In this document: piece after piece, positions 26,334 through 35,364 of the stretch
How the letters are laid out: every line of letters starts with the position of its first letter
How positions within the stretch are numbered: the first letter of the stretch is position 1
Source: Pelagihabitans sp963760375
GTDB lineage: Bacteria > Bacteroidota > Bacteroidia > Flavobacteriales > Flavobacteriaceae
Direction: 5' to 3'
NCBI GenBank assembly: GCA_963760375.1
Contig: CAVXCS010000005.1
Location: 1,054,001 to 1,118,000 of the forward strand
DNA: 64,000 nt
Notes under the pieces: generated by a model
Databases searched by the model: none
The model's input: the letters and a program-made list of their open reading frames with translations, nothing else
Told to the model about the DNA's origin: nothing
Translations under genes and position numbers: made by a program

Positions 26334-28079
26334 ATGAAAAAGTTCTTGTTTCTCTTTGTTTTGCTCTCTATATCGATCGAAGCAACCTCCCAATCGTTGG
26401 AAAATAACATCAGTGGCATCGTAACTGATTATGGCCAACCCTTGCCCAGAGTGAATATCAGTATCAAGGGCACCTCTGAGGGCGTACAAACCGATGTCAA
26501 AGGAAAATACACCATTCAGGCCAGGCCGCGCGACGTTTTGGTTTTTAGCTATGTTGGTATGCAGACGGTTGAAATTGTCGTGGAAGACGTCACCAAGGTA
26601 CTGAACATCCAAATGGAGCCAAAAATCGAAGCGTTGGATGAAGTGGTCGTTGAACAAAAGATACAACAAAACCAGCAGCAAATGTTCATCGATTATGGCA
26701 ACAACAAGAACATCATCCGTACCAGTTTTGGGTATCTTGACACCGAAAATGCAGGTTATGCCGTCAATATTATTGATGGTAAGGAATTGAACCCGGCCGC
26801 AATCGATATCCTCTCTGCCCTCCAAACAAAGCTTCCGGGGACACGTATCGTTGACTACGGAAGTTCCCAAACCGGTGGAGGTCCTTCAGGGAGAGGACTT
26901 TTTATAAGGGGCAGCGGTTCGGCAAACAATCCCAAACCGGCCATATTCGAGGTAGATGGCAACGTGTTCACCTCTACCCCCGATTTCCTTATAATCGACA
27001 ACATCGACAGGGTCGCCGTGCTACCGGGTCTGGCTGCCGTTACAAGGTACGGCAACATTGCGGCGGGCGGTGTGATCGTCATCAATACCAAAGGATCTAA
27101 TATCATGCGTGAACCGGGGTCGAACAAGGCTTATGATCAGGCCAAGTTGCGCAATAACGTTTTCGATGAAAGCACCGTTCAAAAGTACGCCAAACGGGAG
27201 CCGCCAAAATATATCCAGGATATGCAGGCGGCCAAGACTTCAGGGGAAGCCGAGGCCATCTACGGGGAACAAAAAATGATTTATGGAAGTTCTCCTTATT
27301 TTTATCTCGAATCGGCCGACCTTTTCAGGCAACAGTGGAGTTCGACCGGGAAAGACCGGGCCATTTTGGAGGAGATGAGGAACCAATATGCCGATAATCC
27401 TGTCGCTTTGAAGGCATTGGCCTATACCTTGGAAGAAACCGACCGATTGGAAGACGCCTTGGCACTTTATATCGATATTTTTAAAATGAGACCAAGGTAT
27501 GCACAGTCTTATAGAGATTTGGCAAATATGTATACCCTCACCGCAAATTATACCAAGGCCTTGGGATTGTACGCCAGGTATCAAACCTCCAGGAGACTGG
27601 ATACCGTCAAAGGTGCACTCGATGGAATTGATGATATCATCAGGACGGAATACAACAACTTGATGACGGTGAAGGCCTCATCGCTAGGCGGTGCCGCTTC
27701 GCAAGCGGAGCCCAGCGATTACGCCGGTATCAGGATACTGATCGAATGGAACAACAGCGAAGCGGAGTTCGATTTGCAGTTCGTGAACCCGGAGAACCAA
27801 TATTTGATATGGAGCCATACCATGCAGGATAAAGAAGCCCGTATCTTGGAGGAGAAAACCAGAGGGTATTCCAGTGAGCAATTTTTGATCGATAGAAGTC
27901 TTCCAGGTCGTTGGCGCATCAATTTGAAGTACTTGGGGAACAAAAGTTTTGAACCCACGTCTTTCAAGGCCACGGTGTATTATGACTTTGGGACGCCCTC
28001 ACAACGAAGGGTAGTCAAGGTTTTCGATTTTTCCGAACTGAATGTGAACAGGGAGCTTTTTTCAGTGCTTAATCCGTAA
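26334..28079 (+). CDS. Barrel-less CarboxypepD_reg / TonB plug-like / TPR protein (copy B)
   Basis: Also 581 residues and the same layout as copy A: signal peptide (FLFLFVLLSISIEATSQS), CarboxypepD_reg sandwich (GIVTDYGQPLPRVNISIKGT, TDVKGKYTIQARPRDVLVFS), ALDEVVV box, plug-like region (GRGLFIRGSGSANNPKPAIF, AAGGVIVINTKG), TPR-like helices (ALKALAYTLEETDRLEDALA, YRDLANMYTLTANYTKALGL) and the terminal beta domain (IRILIEWNNSEAEFDLQFVN, SLPGRWRINLKYLGNKSFEP). The copies agree through the whole length but have diverged clearly, so the duplication is not recent. A C-terminal phrase about strands around GNKS is conserved in both. Ends 15 nt from the convergent carboxylase gene. Confidence 0.8.
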   Translation: MKKFLFLFVLLSISIEATSQSLENNISGIVTDYGQPLPRVNISIKGTSEGVQTDVKGKYTIQARPRDVLVFSYVGMQTVEIVVEDVTKVLNIQMEPKIEALDEVVVEQKIQQNQQQMFIDYGNNKNIIRTSFGYLDTENAGYAVNIIDGKELNPAAIDILSALQTKLPGTRIVDYGSSQTGGGPSGRGLFIRGSGSANNPKPAIFEVDGNVFTSTPDFLIIDNIDRVAVLPGLAAVTRYGNIAAGGVIVINTKGSNIMREPGSNKAYDQAKLRNNVFDESTVQKYAKREPPKYIQDMQAAKTSGEAEAIYGEQKMIYGSSPYFYLESADLFRQQWSSTGKDRAILEEMRNQYADNPVALKALAYTLEETDRLEDALALYIDIFKMRPRYAQSYRDLANMYTLTANYTKALGLYARYQTSRRLDTVKGALDGIDDIIRTEYNNLMTVKASSLGGAASQAEPSDYAGIRILIEWNNSEAEFDLQFVNPENQYLIWSHTMQDKEARILEEKTRGYSSEQFLIDRSLPGRWRINLKYLGNKSFEPTSFKATVYYDFGTPSQRRVVKVFDFSELNVNRELFSVLNP

Positions 28080-28094
28080 CAGGCATTTTTTTAC

Positions 28095-29723
28095 TCAAAC
28101 CTGTAGCACGCCCATATTAAAGGCCTTTTCGATCGGGGCATGGTTTGCCGCTTCAATGCCCATCGAAATCCATTTGCGCGTTTCCAGTGGGTCGATCACG
28201 GCGTCGGTCCAAAGTCGCGCCGCGGCGTAATATGGGGAAATTTGGTGATCATAACGTTGCTTGATCTTATCGAACAGCGCTTTTTCATTTTGATCGGTAA
28301 TGGTCTCGCCCTTCTTTTTAAGCGAGGCTTTTTCGATCTGTAACAACACTTTAGCCGCTGAATTACCGCTCATCACTGCCAGTTCGGCGCTTGGCCAGGC
28401 CACGATCAACCTAGGGTCGTAGGCTTTTCCACACATCGCATAATTACCCGCCCCATAGCTGTTTCCGATTACTACGGTGAATTTGGGAACCACTGAATTG
28501 CTGACGGCATTGACCATTTTTGCACCGTCCTTAATAATGCCTCCATGCTCACTTTTACTGCCCACCATAAAGCCGGTGACATCTTGCAGAAAAACCAAAG
28601 GGATCTTTTTTTGATTGCAGTTGGCAATGAAACGGGTGGCTTTGTCCGCAGAATCGGAATAAATGACCCCACCGAACTGCATTTCGCCCTTCGCGTTCTT
28701 CACCACCTTCCGCTGGTTGGCCACGATGCCCACGGCCCATCCATCGATCCTTGCATATCCGGTAAGAATCGTCTTGCCATAGCCTTCCTTATATTGTTCA
28801 AAATCGGAATGATCGACCAATCTTTCAATGATTTCCAACATATCATATTGGTCGGTTCGCGAGGCTGGAAGGATGCCGAAAATGTCCTCTGGAGCTTGCT
28901 TGGGTTTTTGGGCCTCGATCCGGTTGAAACCTGCCTTGTCAAAATCCCCGATTTTGTCGACAATATTTTTGATCTTGTCCAGCGCATCTTTATCGTCCTT
29001 GGCCTTGTAATCGGTTACGCCACTGATTTCGCAATGGGTTGCAGCGCCGCCTAGGGTTTCATTGTCGATCTGCTCGCCGATGGCGGCCTTCACAAGATAA
29101 CTGCCGGCCAGGAAAATACTACCGGTCTTATCGACGATCAAGGCCTCATCGCTCATGATGGGCAAATAGGCGCCACCGGCAACACAGCTGCCCATCACAG
29201 CGGCTATCTGTGTAATTCCCCTGCTGCTCATGATGGCGTTGTTTCTGAATATTCGACCAAAATGCTCCTTATCGGGAAATATTTCATCCTGCATGGGCAG
29301 GTATACTCCGGCGCTGTCGACAAGATAAATTATCGGCAGGTTGTTTTCCATCGAAATTTCCTGGGCCCTAAGATTCTTTTTAGCGGTAATCGGAAACCAG
29401 GCCCCGGCTTTCACGGTAGCGTCGTTCGCCACAACGATACACAGTTTATCCTTGACATAACCTATTTTCACTACGACACCGCCCGAGGGACAGCCGCCTT
29501 GGGCCTCATACATTCCGTCCCCGGCAAAGGCCCCTATTTCAATGGCGTCACGCTCATCATCCAAAAGGTATTCGATGCGTTCCCTAGCGGTCATTTTTCC
29601 CTCGGCCCTCTGTTTTTCCAATCGCGATTTTCCACCGCCGAGTTTTACCTTTCCATATCGGTTTCGAAGATCGGAAAGCTGCATTTTATTGTAGTCTTCA
29701 TTTTTATTGAAGTTGATATCCAT
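28095..29723 (-). CDS. Acyl-CoA carboxylase carboxyltransferase (beta) subunit
   Basis: A 542-residue biotin-dependent carboxyltransferase of the propionyl-/methylcrotonyl-CoA type. Two crotonase-like halves are present: the N half has GGGKSRLEKQRAEGKMTARE, GGCPSGGVVVKIGYV and MGSCVAGGAYLPIMSDEALI; the C half has FLQDVTGFMVGSKSEHGGII and VIGNSYGAGNYAMCGKAYDP. The biotin carboxylase/carrier subunit is not adjacent, so the substrate (methylcrotonyl-CoA is favoured by the LDRIEYLLDD-type N-terminus and length) is inferred weakly. ATG at 29723 is preferred to 29750, because a -7-like TATCTTTA lies across the latter. Confidence 0.88.
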   Translation of the reverse strand: MDINFNKNEDYNKMQLSDLRNRYGKVKLGGGKSRLEKQRAEGKMTARERIEYLLDDERDAIEIGAFAGDGMYEAQGGCPSGGVVVKIGYVKDKLCIVVANDATVKAGAWFPITAKKNLRAQEISMENNLPIIYLVDSAGVYLPMQDEIFPDKEHFGRIFRNNAIMSSRGITQIAAVMGSCVAGGAYLPIMSDEALIVDKTGSIFLAGSYLVKAAIGEQIDNETLGGAATHCEISGVTDYKAKDDKDALDKIKNIVDKIGDFDKAGFNRIEAQKPKQAPEDIFGILPASRTDQYDMLEIIERLVDHSDFEQYKEGYGKTILTGYARIDGWAVGIVANQRKVVKNAKGEMQFGGVIYSDSADKATRFIANCNQKKIPLVFLQDVTGFMVGSKSEHGGIIKDGAKMVNAVSNSVVPKFTVVIGNSYGAGNYAMCGKAYDPRLIVAWPSAELAVMSGNSAAKVLLQIEKASLKKKGETITDQNEKALFDKIKQRYDHQISPYYAAARLWTDAVIDPLETRKWISMGIEAANHAPIEKAFNMGVLQV

Positions 29724-29772
29724 CTTGGGCTTGGTTTCAGTATTGTGCATAAAGATAAGTAGTAAAATTGAT

Positions 29773-29780
29773 TACATTTG
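29773..29780 (+). promoter_or_regulatory. TAnnTTTG -7 box of the 29799 oxidoreductase
   Basis: TACATTTG is an exact match, 18 nt before the ATG at 29799. It argues against an alternative TTG start at 29778, which would lie inside the box. Confidence 0.5.
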
Positions 29781-29798
29781 GGAAAATTGAAACTTGGA

Positions 29799-30782
29799 AT
29801 GAAGGAATTTGTACGCTGGGGTATTCTCGCTCCCGGAAAGATTGCACATAGTTTTGCCAAGGATCTGAGTTTGGTCGAAGGTGGGAAGTTGGTGGCCGTG
29901 GCCTCCAGAAACCAAGAACGTGCCAAAGCATTTGCAGACTTATATGGTGCGGAACATGCGTTTGGCAGCTATGGTGAGATGCTAAGATCGGATCAAGTGG
30001 ATGTGATTTATATCGCCACCCCGCATACGGGCCATTTCGAATGGGCCGTGAAGGCGATGGAGCACGGCAAGCATGTACTTTGCGAGAAACCCATGGGCAT
30101 CAACATGTTCCAGGTAAAAAAAATGATTGAAGCGGCCGAAAAAAACAAGGTTTTTTTGATGGAGGCGATGTGGAGCAGGTTCAATCCCGCCATTCAAAAA
30201 GCAAAGGAACTGGTCGATGACGGTAAAATCGGATCCGTTGCCTACCTCCATGCCGATTTTGCTTTTTATGCGCTCGACCGCGATGAGGAGGGCAGGCTGC
30301 TGAACCCTGATTTGGCCGGGGGTTCTGTTTTGGATATCGGAATCTATCCCATTTTTCTCGCCTACCTTATTTTAGGCATGCCGAAAGAGATTCGAGCGGT
30401 ATCCAATTTCTATCGGACCGGCGCCGAGGTGCAGACTTCCATGATATTCAATTATCCCGGGGCTCAGGCCATACTGTATAGCGGACTGAACAGCGCTTCT
30501 GAGATGAAAGCCGAAATTTCAGGAAGTAAAGGCTCTATTTACCTAGACCCGAGATGGCATGAAGCCCATGGCCTGACCTTCAAAGGCTCCGATACGCAGG
30601 AGCGATACGAATTGCCCACGACCGGTAAGGGATACGCCCATGAAATTGCCGAAGTACACGCATGTCTGCAGAATGGCAAACTTCAAAGTGCCCTCTGGGG
30701 CCATCAACAGAGTATCGACCTGATACAACTGATGGACAGGGTGCGCAACCAAGCGGGCATCGTTTTCCCATTCGAACAATAA
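29799..30782 (+). CDS. Gfo/Idh/MocA family oxidoreductase (cytoplasmic)
   Basis: A 327-residue NAD(P)-dependent dehydrogenase of the dihydrodiol/trans-1,2-diol or glucose-fructose oxidoreductase class. It opens VRWGILAPGKIAHSFAKDL (nucleotide-binding), continues VIYIATPHTGHFEWAVKAME and has the family signature HVLCEKPMGINMFQVKKMIE with the conserved EKP Lys, then NKVFLMEAMWSRFNPAIQKA and GGSVLDIGIYPIFLAYLILG, where the D-x-G-x-Y/H-P catalytic Tyr/His region lies. No signal peptide, unlike the Tat-borne member at 1215. Substrate cannot be named. Divergent from the carboxylase gene; a 60-residue membrane protein gene follows. Confidence 0.88.
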   Translation: MKEFVRWGILAPGKIAHSFAKDLSLVEGGKLVAVASRNQERAKAFADLYGAEHAFGSYGEMLRSDQVDVIYIATPHTGHFEWAVKAMEHGKHVLCEKPMGINMFQVKKMIEAAEKNKVFLMEAMWSRFNPAIQKAKELVDDGKIGSVAYLHADFAFYALDRDEEGRLLNPDLAGGSVLDIGIYPIFLAYLILGMPKEIRAVSNFYRTGAEVQTSMIFNYPGAQAILYSGLNSASEMKAEISGSKGSIYLDPRWHEAHGLTFKGSDTQERYELPTTGKGYAHEIAEVHACLQNGKLQSALWGHQQSIDLIQLMDRVRNQAGIVFPFEQ

Positions 30783-30863
30783 AGTTTTGGCCAGTAGCCA
30801 ACATTTCTTGGAAAATTTACGATATTTGGAATTACGACCAACCGCAACTAAATCGATTCAAAA

Positions 30864-31046
30864 ATGGGAATGAACAAAAATACCGTACTTGCCTGGGCCA
30901 CCTTTATTATGATTTTAGTGGGCTGTGGGCTAATTGCACTTGGTGCCTTTCGATATGACGATGTCGCCGGTTGGGGCTTTGCAGCAGTAGGTATTGGATT
31001 TTTTGCCATATCATGGGTGTTCAATGCCTTGAAGGGAAGGGTATAG
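30864..31046 (+). CDS. Small two-span membrane protein, CAL67264 family
   Basis: A 60-residue protein: MGMNKNTVLAWATFIMILVG, then a loop LGAFRYDDVAGWG, then AAVGIGFFAISWVFNALKG. Two hydrophobic helices separated by a short polar loop imply a hairpin in the inner membrane. I recognise the sequence as the small flavobacterial family named after a Gramella locus; no function is known. The gene is 81 nt after the oxidoreductase and 77 nt before ettA, on the same strand as both. Confidence 0.75.
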   Translation: MGMNKNTVLAWATFIMILVGCGLIALGAFRYDDVAGWGFAAVGIGFFAISWVFNALKGRV

Positions 31047-31123
31047 GCTACATCTCCCTTAAAGTCAACCTATTTCAGAGGATATCATAGGCTTTAATCA
31101 ATCGAAATCCAGCAACATAATTT

Positions 31124-32815
31124 ATGTCCGACGATAAGAAAGTTATTTTTTCAATGACGGGGGTCACCAAGACCTACAAAAACGCCAATACGCCCGTCTT
31201 AAAAAACATTTACCTCAGCTTTTTCTATGGGGCAAAAATTGGAATTCTGGGCCTCAATGGCTCGGGAAAATCAACCCTTCTGAGAATTATTGCCGGGGTC
31301 GACAAGAATTATCAGGGCGATGTGGTTTTTTCGCCCGGCTACCATGTGGGCTATCTTGAACAGGAACCGCAATTGGATGAAAATAAAACGGTACTGGAAG
31401 TGGTCAAAGAAGGCGTGGCCGAAACCGTGGCCATCCTGGATGAATATAACAAGATCAATGATATGTTCGGCTTGCCGGAGGTTTATGAGAATCCCGATAA
31501 GATGCAGAAGTTGATGGACAAACAGGCAGAACTCCAAGATAAGATCGATGCCTCCAATGCCTGGGAATTGGATACCAAATTGGAAATAGCCATGGATGCC
31601 TTGCGCACCCCGGAACCGGATAAAAAAATAGGGATATTATCGGGAGGAGAACGCAGGCGCGTGGCCTTATGCCGCCTTTTGCTGCAACAGCCCCAGATTT
31701 TATTATTGGATGAGCCCACCAACCATTTGGATGCCGAATCGGTACATTGGTTGGAACATCACCTGGCCAGCTATCAGGGGACGGTGATCGCGGTGACCCA
31801 CGACCGTTATTTCTTGGACAATGTCGCGGGATGGATCTTGGAATTGGACCGCGGGGAGGGCATCCCCTGGAAAGGCAATTATTCAAGTTGGCTCGATCAA
31901 AAGGCGAAGCGCCTGGCACAGGAAAGCAAGGTGGCTTCCAAACGTCAAAAAACCTTGGAAAGGGAGCTCGAATGGGTCCGACAAGGGGCCAAGGGAAGGC
32001 AAACGAAGCAAAAAGCGCGTTTGAACAATTATGATAAACTATTGAGCCAAGACCAAAAACAATTGGATGAAAAACTGGAGATCTATATTCCTAACGGCCC
32101 TAGGTTGGGAACGAATGTGATCGAAGCCAAAGGAGTTAGTAAAGCCTATGGCGATAAGTTGTTGTATGAAAATCTGAACTTTAAATTGCCACAGGCAGGA
32201 ATCGTTGGGGTCATAGGGCCCAATGGTGCAGGAAAAACGACCATTTTTAGAATGATCATGGGGGAGGAGCAGCCCGATAGCGGCACTTTTGAAATTGGAG
32301 AGACCGTAAAAATAGCCTATGTTGATCAGAGCCATTCGAACATCGATCCTGAAAAGACCATCTGGCAAAATTTTAGCGCGGAACAAGAGTTGATCATGAT
32401 GGGCGGGCGGCAGGTGAATTCCAGGGCCTACTTGAGCAGGTTCAATTTTTCAGGCAGTGAACAAAATAAAAAAGTGAACATGCTTTCAGGTGGAGAACGC
32501 AATCGGTTGCATTTGGCGATGACCTTGAAGGAAGAGGGCAACGTGCTCTTGCTCGATGAGCCCACCAACGATCTTGATGTAAACACGCTTCGTGCCTTGG
32601 AAGAAGGATTGGAAAATTTTGCGGGATGTGCCGTGGTCATATCCCACGATCGCTGGTTCTTGGATAGGATCTGCACCCACATCCTCTCCTTTGAGGGCGA
32701 TTCACAGGTTTACTTTTTCGAGGGATCTTTTTCCGATTATGAAGAGAACAAAAAGAAGCGATTGGGAGGCGACATGATTCCCAAACGGCTTAAATACAAA
32801 AAATTGATCCGTTGA
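31124..32815 (+). CDS. ettA: Energy-dependent translational throttle protein EttA (ABC-F)
   Basis: A 563-residue soluble ABC-F protein with two nucleotide-binding domains that binds the ribosomal E site and restrains the first peptide bond when ATP is low. Walker A motifs are LGLNGSGKSTLLR and IGPNGAGKTTIFR; signature motifs are LSGGERRRVALCRLLLQQ and LSGGERNRLHLAMTL; Walker B regions LLLDEPTNHLDA and LLLDEPTNDLDV each precede catalytic Glu. The arm inserted in domain one (residues 95-160) and the P-site linker KRQKTLERELEWVRQGAKGR, which contacts the tRNA, fit EttA rather than Uup. A strong terminator follows. Confidence 0.96.
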   Translation: MSDDKKVIFSMTGVTKTYKNANTPVLKNIYLSFFYGAKIGILGLNGSGKSTLLRIIAGVDKNYQGDVVFSPGYHVGYLEQEPQLDENKTVLEVVKEGVAETVAILDEYNKINDMFGLPEVYENPDKMQKLMDKQAELQDKIDASNAWELDTKLEIAMDALRTPEPDKKIGILSGGERRRVALCRLLLQQPQILLLDEPTNHLDAESVHWLEHHLASYQGTVIAVTHDRYFLDNVAGWILELDRGEGIPWKGNYSSWLDQKAKRLAQESKVASKRQKTLERELEWVRQGAKGRQTKQKARLNNYDKLLSQDQKQLDEKLEIYIPNGPRLGTNVIEAKGVSKAYGDKLLYENLNFKLPQAGIVGVIGPNGAGKTTIFRMIMGEEQPDSGTFEIGETVKIAYVDQSHSNIDPEKTIWQNFSAEQELIMMGGRQVNSRAYLSRFNFSGSEQNKKVNMLSGGERNRLHLAMTLKEEGNVLLLDEPTNDLDVNTLRALEEGLENFAGCAVVISHDRWFLDRICTHILSFEGDSQVYFFEGSFSDYEENKKKRLGGDMIPKRLKYKKLIR

Positions 32816-32825
32816 GGAACGCCCC

Positions 32826-32859
32826 AAAAAAAACTCCCGTAATCGACGGGAGTTTTTTT
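32826..32859 (+). terminator. Intrinsic terminator of ettA
   Basis: A 9-bp stem AACTCCCGT / ACGGGAGTT with an AATCG loop and a flanking A-run and T-run, so it could act in both directions for the convergent ettA and MBL genes. Confidence 0.9.
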
Positions 32860-32914
32860 CTATTTAACCAGTTTAAAGGGCACCTGAGTTGGCGAGGGCC
32901 GTACATCGTTCCAT

Positions 32915-33730
32915 TCAATAATTTTCTTTGGGATACCAATCCAATTGCACCACCTCGATTTTGGCATCACCCGCGTTGACCAAGGCCATGAATTTCGAGA
33001 CATCACTTACATCGGGTCGTCCACGATAATGATATGGGTATACTTGCTTCGGTTTGAATTCCAAAACGGCAGCGGCGGCACTTTCCTCGGTCATGGTATA
33101 GGGTAGGTTCATGCAGATAAAGGCTTTATCTATATTCTTAAGGGTCCGCATTTCGGGAATGTCCTCCGTATCTCCTGAAAAATATATCCGTTCCCCGTTC
33201 ATGCTCAGAACATAACCATTTCCCCGGCCCTTGCTATGGAAGTCCTTGGCTTCCTCCCTTAAATTGTACATGGGTATGGCTTCTACGGTAATTCCGAACC
33301 GTTCTTTGCTATCCCCATTGTTGAGTACATCTATTTCAGGGGCAAATGTTGCCGGCATCAGGTCGGCCACTGCTTGCGGCATCATTATTTTTGCCTTCGC
33401 GGTATTCAGTTCCTGAAGGGTTTCAAGACTAAAATGGTCGCCGTGAATATCGGTTATCAATATGAGATCGGGCTGTTTTTGTCCGGCAAAGGCGGCTGCA
33501 CCGCCAACGGGATCGATATATACGGTTACCCTGCCCCATTCAAGTACGGCCGAAGCATGTTCTATGGGGATAATTTTTACAGGGGTCGAGGATGCTTCGG
33601 AAGCTGGCGGCACTATTGATGCTGAAACTTGGGCTTCATCCATAGGTAACCCTTCCTTCTTTTTATCGGAATCTTTACAAGCCATGACAAGGCAAGAACA
33701 GGCAACAAGGGCAATTTTTAGATTTTTCAT
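32915..33730 (-). CDS. MBL-fold metal-dependent hydrolase, lipoprotein (UlaG-like)
   Basis: A 271-residue protein with a lipobox LVMACKDS after a hydrophobic lead (IALVACSCLVMAC), so it is lipid-anchored, followed by a short linker. The metallo-beta-lactamase fold starts at PIEHASAVLEWGRVTVYIDP. The usual THxHxDH motif is read here as TDIHGDHFSLETL, with Asp where the first His is normally found; YFSGDTEDIP supplies the later metal Asp and YPYHYRG a His. The Asp variant is seen in related flavobacterial proteins and may alter metal binding. Substrate unknown. A Thr/Ala/Glu-rich spacer separates the lipobox from the domain. Confidence 0.8.
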   Translation of the reverse strand: MKNLKIALVACSCLVMACKDSDKKKEGLPMDEAQVSASIVPPASEASSTPVKIIPIEHASAVLEWGRVTVYIDPVGGAAAFAGQKQPDLILITDIHGDHFSLETLQELNTAKAKIMMPQAVADLMPATFAPEIDVLNNGDSKERFGITVEAIPMYNLREEAKDFHSKGRGNGYVLSMNGERIYFSGDTEDIPEMRTLKNIDKAFICMNLPYTMTEESAAAAVLEFKPKQVYPYHYRGRPDVSDVSKFMALVNAGDAKIEVVQLDWYPKENY

Positions 33731-33765
33731 ATTTTTTTGATCAAAGTTAAGGTTCTATTCATAAT

Positions 33766-34233
33766 TTATGATGTCAAAACCAATTCCATTTTAATATTAC
33801 TTCTTGCATAGGGCAAATTCTTTTCAAGGGGCACTTCCTTAAATCCATATTTACGATATATATAAATGGCACTGTTCAATTTGGTATTGGAATATAGGCT
33901 GATTTTTTTCCAATTGTTCTTATGGGCGAAATCGATGGCAAATTGCATCAAGGTCTGACCAATTTTGTGGTCTTGAAATTGTGGCTCCACGGCCATTTTC
34001 CCCAATTCATATTCCTCCTCTCTTATTTTGATAAAAGAAAAACAGCCCACGATGTCATCTTCAAGCTGTGCCATAAAGATATAACCGCCCTTATCGAGGA
34101 TAGCTGCCTTACAATTTTCGAGCAGGGTTTTGTCCATGGGTTCCACATAAAAATAGCGTTGAACCCACTCAAGGTTGAGGTCCCTAAAGCGCGCTGCATG
34201 CTGCGGTACGAATGGAACAATTTTTAGCGACAT
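33766..34233 (-). CDS. GNAT family N-acetyltransferase
   Basis: A 155-residue single GNAT domain. The acetyl-CoA loop is AVEPQFQDHKIGQTLMQFAI, preceded by YELGKMAV on the central strand, and the C-terminal motif is YSNTKLNSAIYIYRKYGFKE, the usual N-x-x-A-x-x-x-Y-x-K-x-G-F pattern. Substrate unknown. It is 36 nt upstream of the MBL lipoprotein on the same strand and may be cotranscribed with it. Sequence is intact, unlike the GNAT gene at 7883. Confidence 0.88.
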   Translation of the reverse strand: MSLKIVPFVPQHAARFRDLNLEWVQRYFYVEPMDKTLLENCKAAILDKGGYIFMAQLEDDIVGCFSFIKIREEEYELGKMAVEPQFQDHKIGQTLMQFAIDFAHKNNWKKISLYSNTKLNSAIYIYRKYGFKEVPLEKNLPYARSNIKMELVLTS

Positions 34234-34399
34234 AATCGGGCAATGGAAATGTTAAAGGCGATTAAAGTTAAGATTTTTGTATTTCCAAGGATTGCCCTAG
34301 TGAATTATTTTAATCAAAAAAATCTAAAAGGAGAACCTCACCGTATATAGAGGGATACAAACAATCACATTATTTAAAAAGCAATTAATTTATTACACT

Positions 34400-35287
34400 A
34401 TGACTGAAACAAAGAACAACAACGGATTAAAAGTTTTGGCCGGTTTGCTAGGGGTGGTACTATTGGGAACCATCATTTACACCGTAAGCCTTTACCAAGA
34501 CAAAAAGAAGACCACCATGGCCCTTACCCAAGAGAAGGAGTTGGTGATGGAAGACCTCAATAGCTTGAAGTCTGAATATGACAAGGCTATTTTGGAGAGC
34601 AATGCCACCAACGAAGAATTGGTAACGGCTCGCGATAACATCGCAAAATACATCGATTCTGTAAAAACAATGAAAGCTGATATTTCAACACTTTCAAGAT
34701 ACAGGAGACAAGTTGCGGTCTTGACTCAAGAAAGAGAGCAATTGCTAAAAAGGGTCGATTCATTGACCAGGTCGAATACGATGATCACCATGCAACGTGA
34801 CAGTACTTTCACCGAGTTGACAAAGCAAACCGTTTTTAATGATTCTTTGGTGGTACAGAACACCCAATTGGCCGATGTGGTTGAAAAGGGATCTGCCTTG
34901 AACCTTTCCAGGTTTACCGTAGATGCGGTTAGGGAAAGAGGTTCAGGTAAAATGGTTTCAACCCAAAGGGCAAAAGCAACCGATAAATTCAAGATTTGTT
35001 TTACCGTGGCCGATAACGTTATCGCCCAGGCTGGTGACAGGGAATTTTATATGGAAGTGCTAGATCCCCAAGGAAATGTATTGGGAGAGAGCTATTCTAA
35101 ATCAACCGATTCAGGTGCTTCGGTAACCTACAGTAAAGGCACTAACTTCTATTATGAAAACCGTTCTTTGGATGTTTGTGATTATATCAACAAACCCGCT
35201 GGAGAGTTTCAAAAAGGAAATTATATGGTGAATGTATACGATGACAAATTAAAGTTATTGGGTACTTCTAAGTTCACCTTGAAATAA
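34400..35287 (+). CDS. Membrane-anchored coiled-coil protein with C-terminal beta domain, unknown function
   Basis: A 295-residue protein: short cytoplasmic leader, one span (VLAGLLGVVLLGTIIYTV, about residues 11-28), then a long coiled coil (about residues 30-165) with heptad-like Leu/Ile spacing and few Pro/Gly (ALTQEKELVMEDLNSLKSEY, VAVLTQEREQLLKRVDSLTR), and a beta-rich terminal domain (KICFTVADNVIAQAGDREFY, LLGTSKFTLK). It resembles envelope tether proteins found throughout Bacteroidota, but I do not recognise a named family. Transcribed alone, with a strong terminator and AT-rich upstream sequence of 166 nt. Confidence 0.7.
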   Translation: MTETKNNNGLKVLAGLLGVVLLGTIIYTVSLYQDKKKTTMALTQEKELVMEDLNSLKSEYDKAILESNATNEELVTARDNIAKYIDSVKTMKADISTLSRYRRQVAVLTQEREQLLKRVDSLTRSNTMITMQRDSTFTELTKQTVFNDSLVVQNTQLADVVEKGSALNLSRFTVDAVRERGSGKMVSTQRAKATDKFKICFTVADNVIAQAGDREFYMEVLDPQGNVLGESYSKSTDSGASVTYSKGTNFYYENRSLDVCDYINKPAGEFQKGNYMVNVYDDKLKLLGTSKFTLK

Positions 35288-35305
35288 ACACTGTCCATTA
35301 AACTT

Positions 35306-35339
35306 AAAAGGGGCCATCGTTTTCGATGGCCCCTTTTTT
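35306..35339 (+). terminator. Bidirectional intrinsic terminator
   Basis: A 14-bp stem AAAAGGGGCCATCG / CGATGGCCCCTTTT with a TTTT loop, then T-run. It lies between the convergent coiled-coil gene and fumC. Confidence 0.92.
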
Positions 35340-35364
35340 ATTTATATCTCTTTCCAATATCAAA

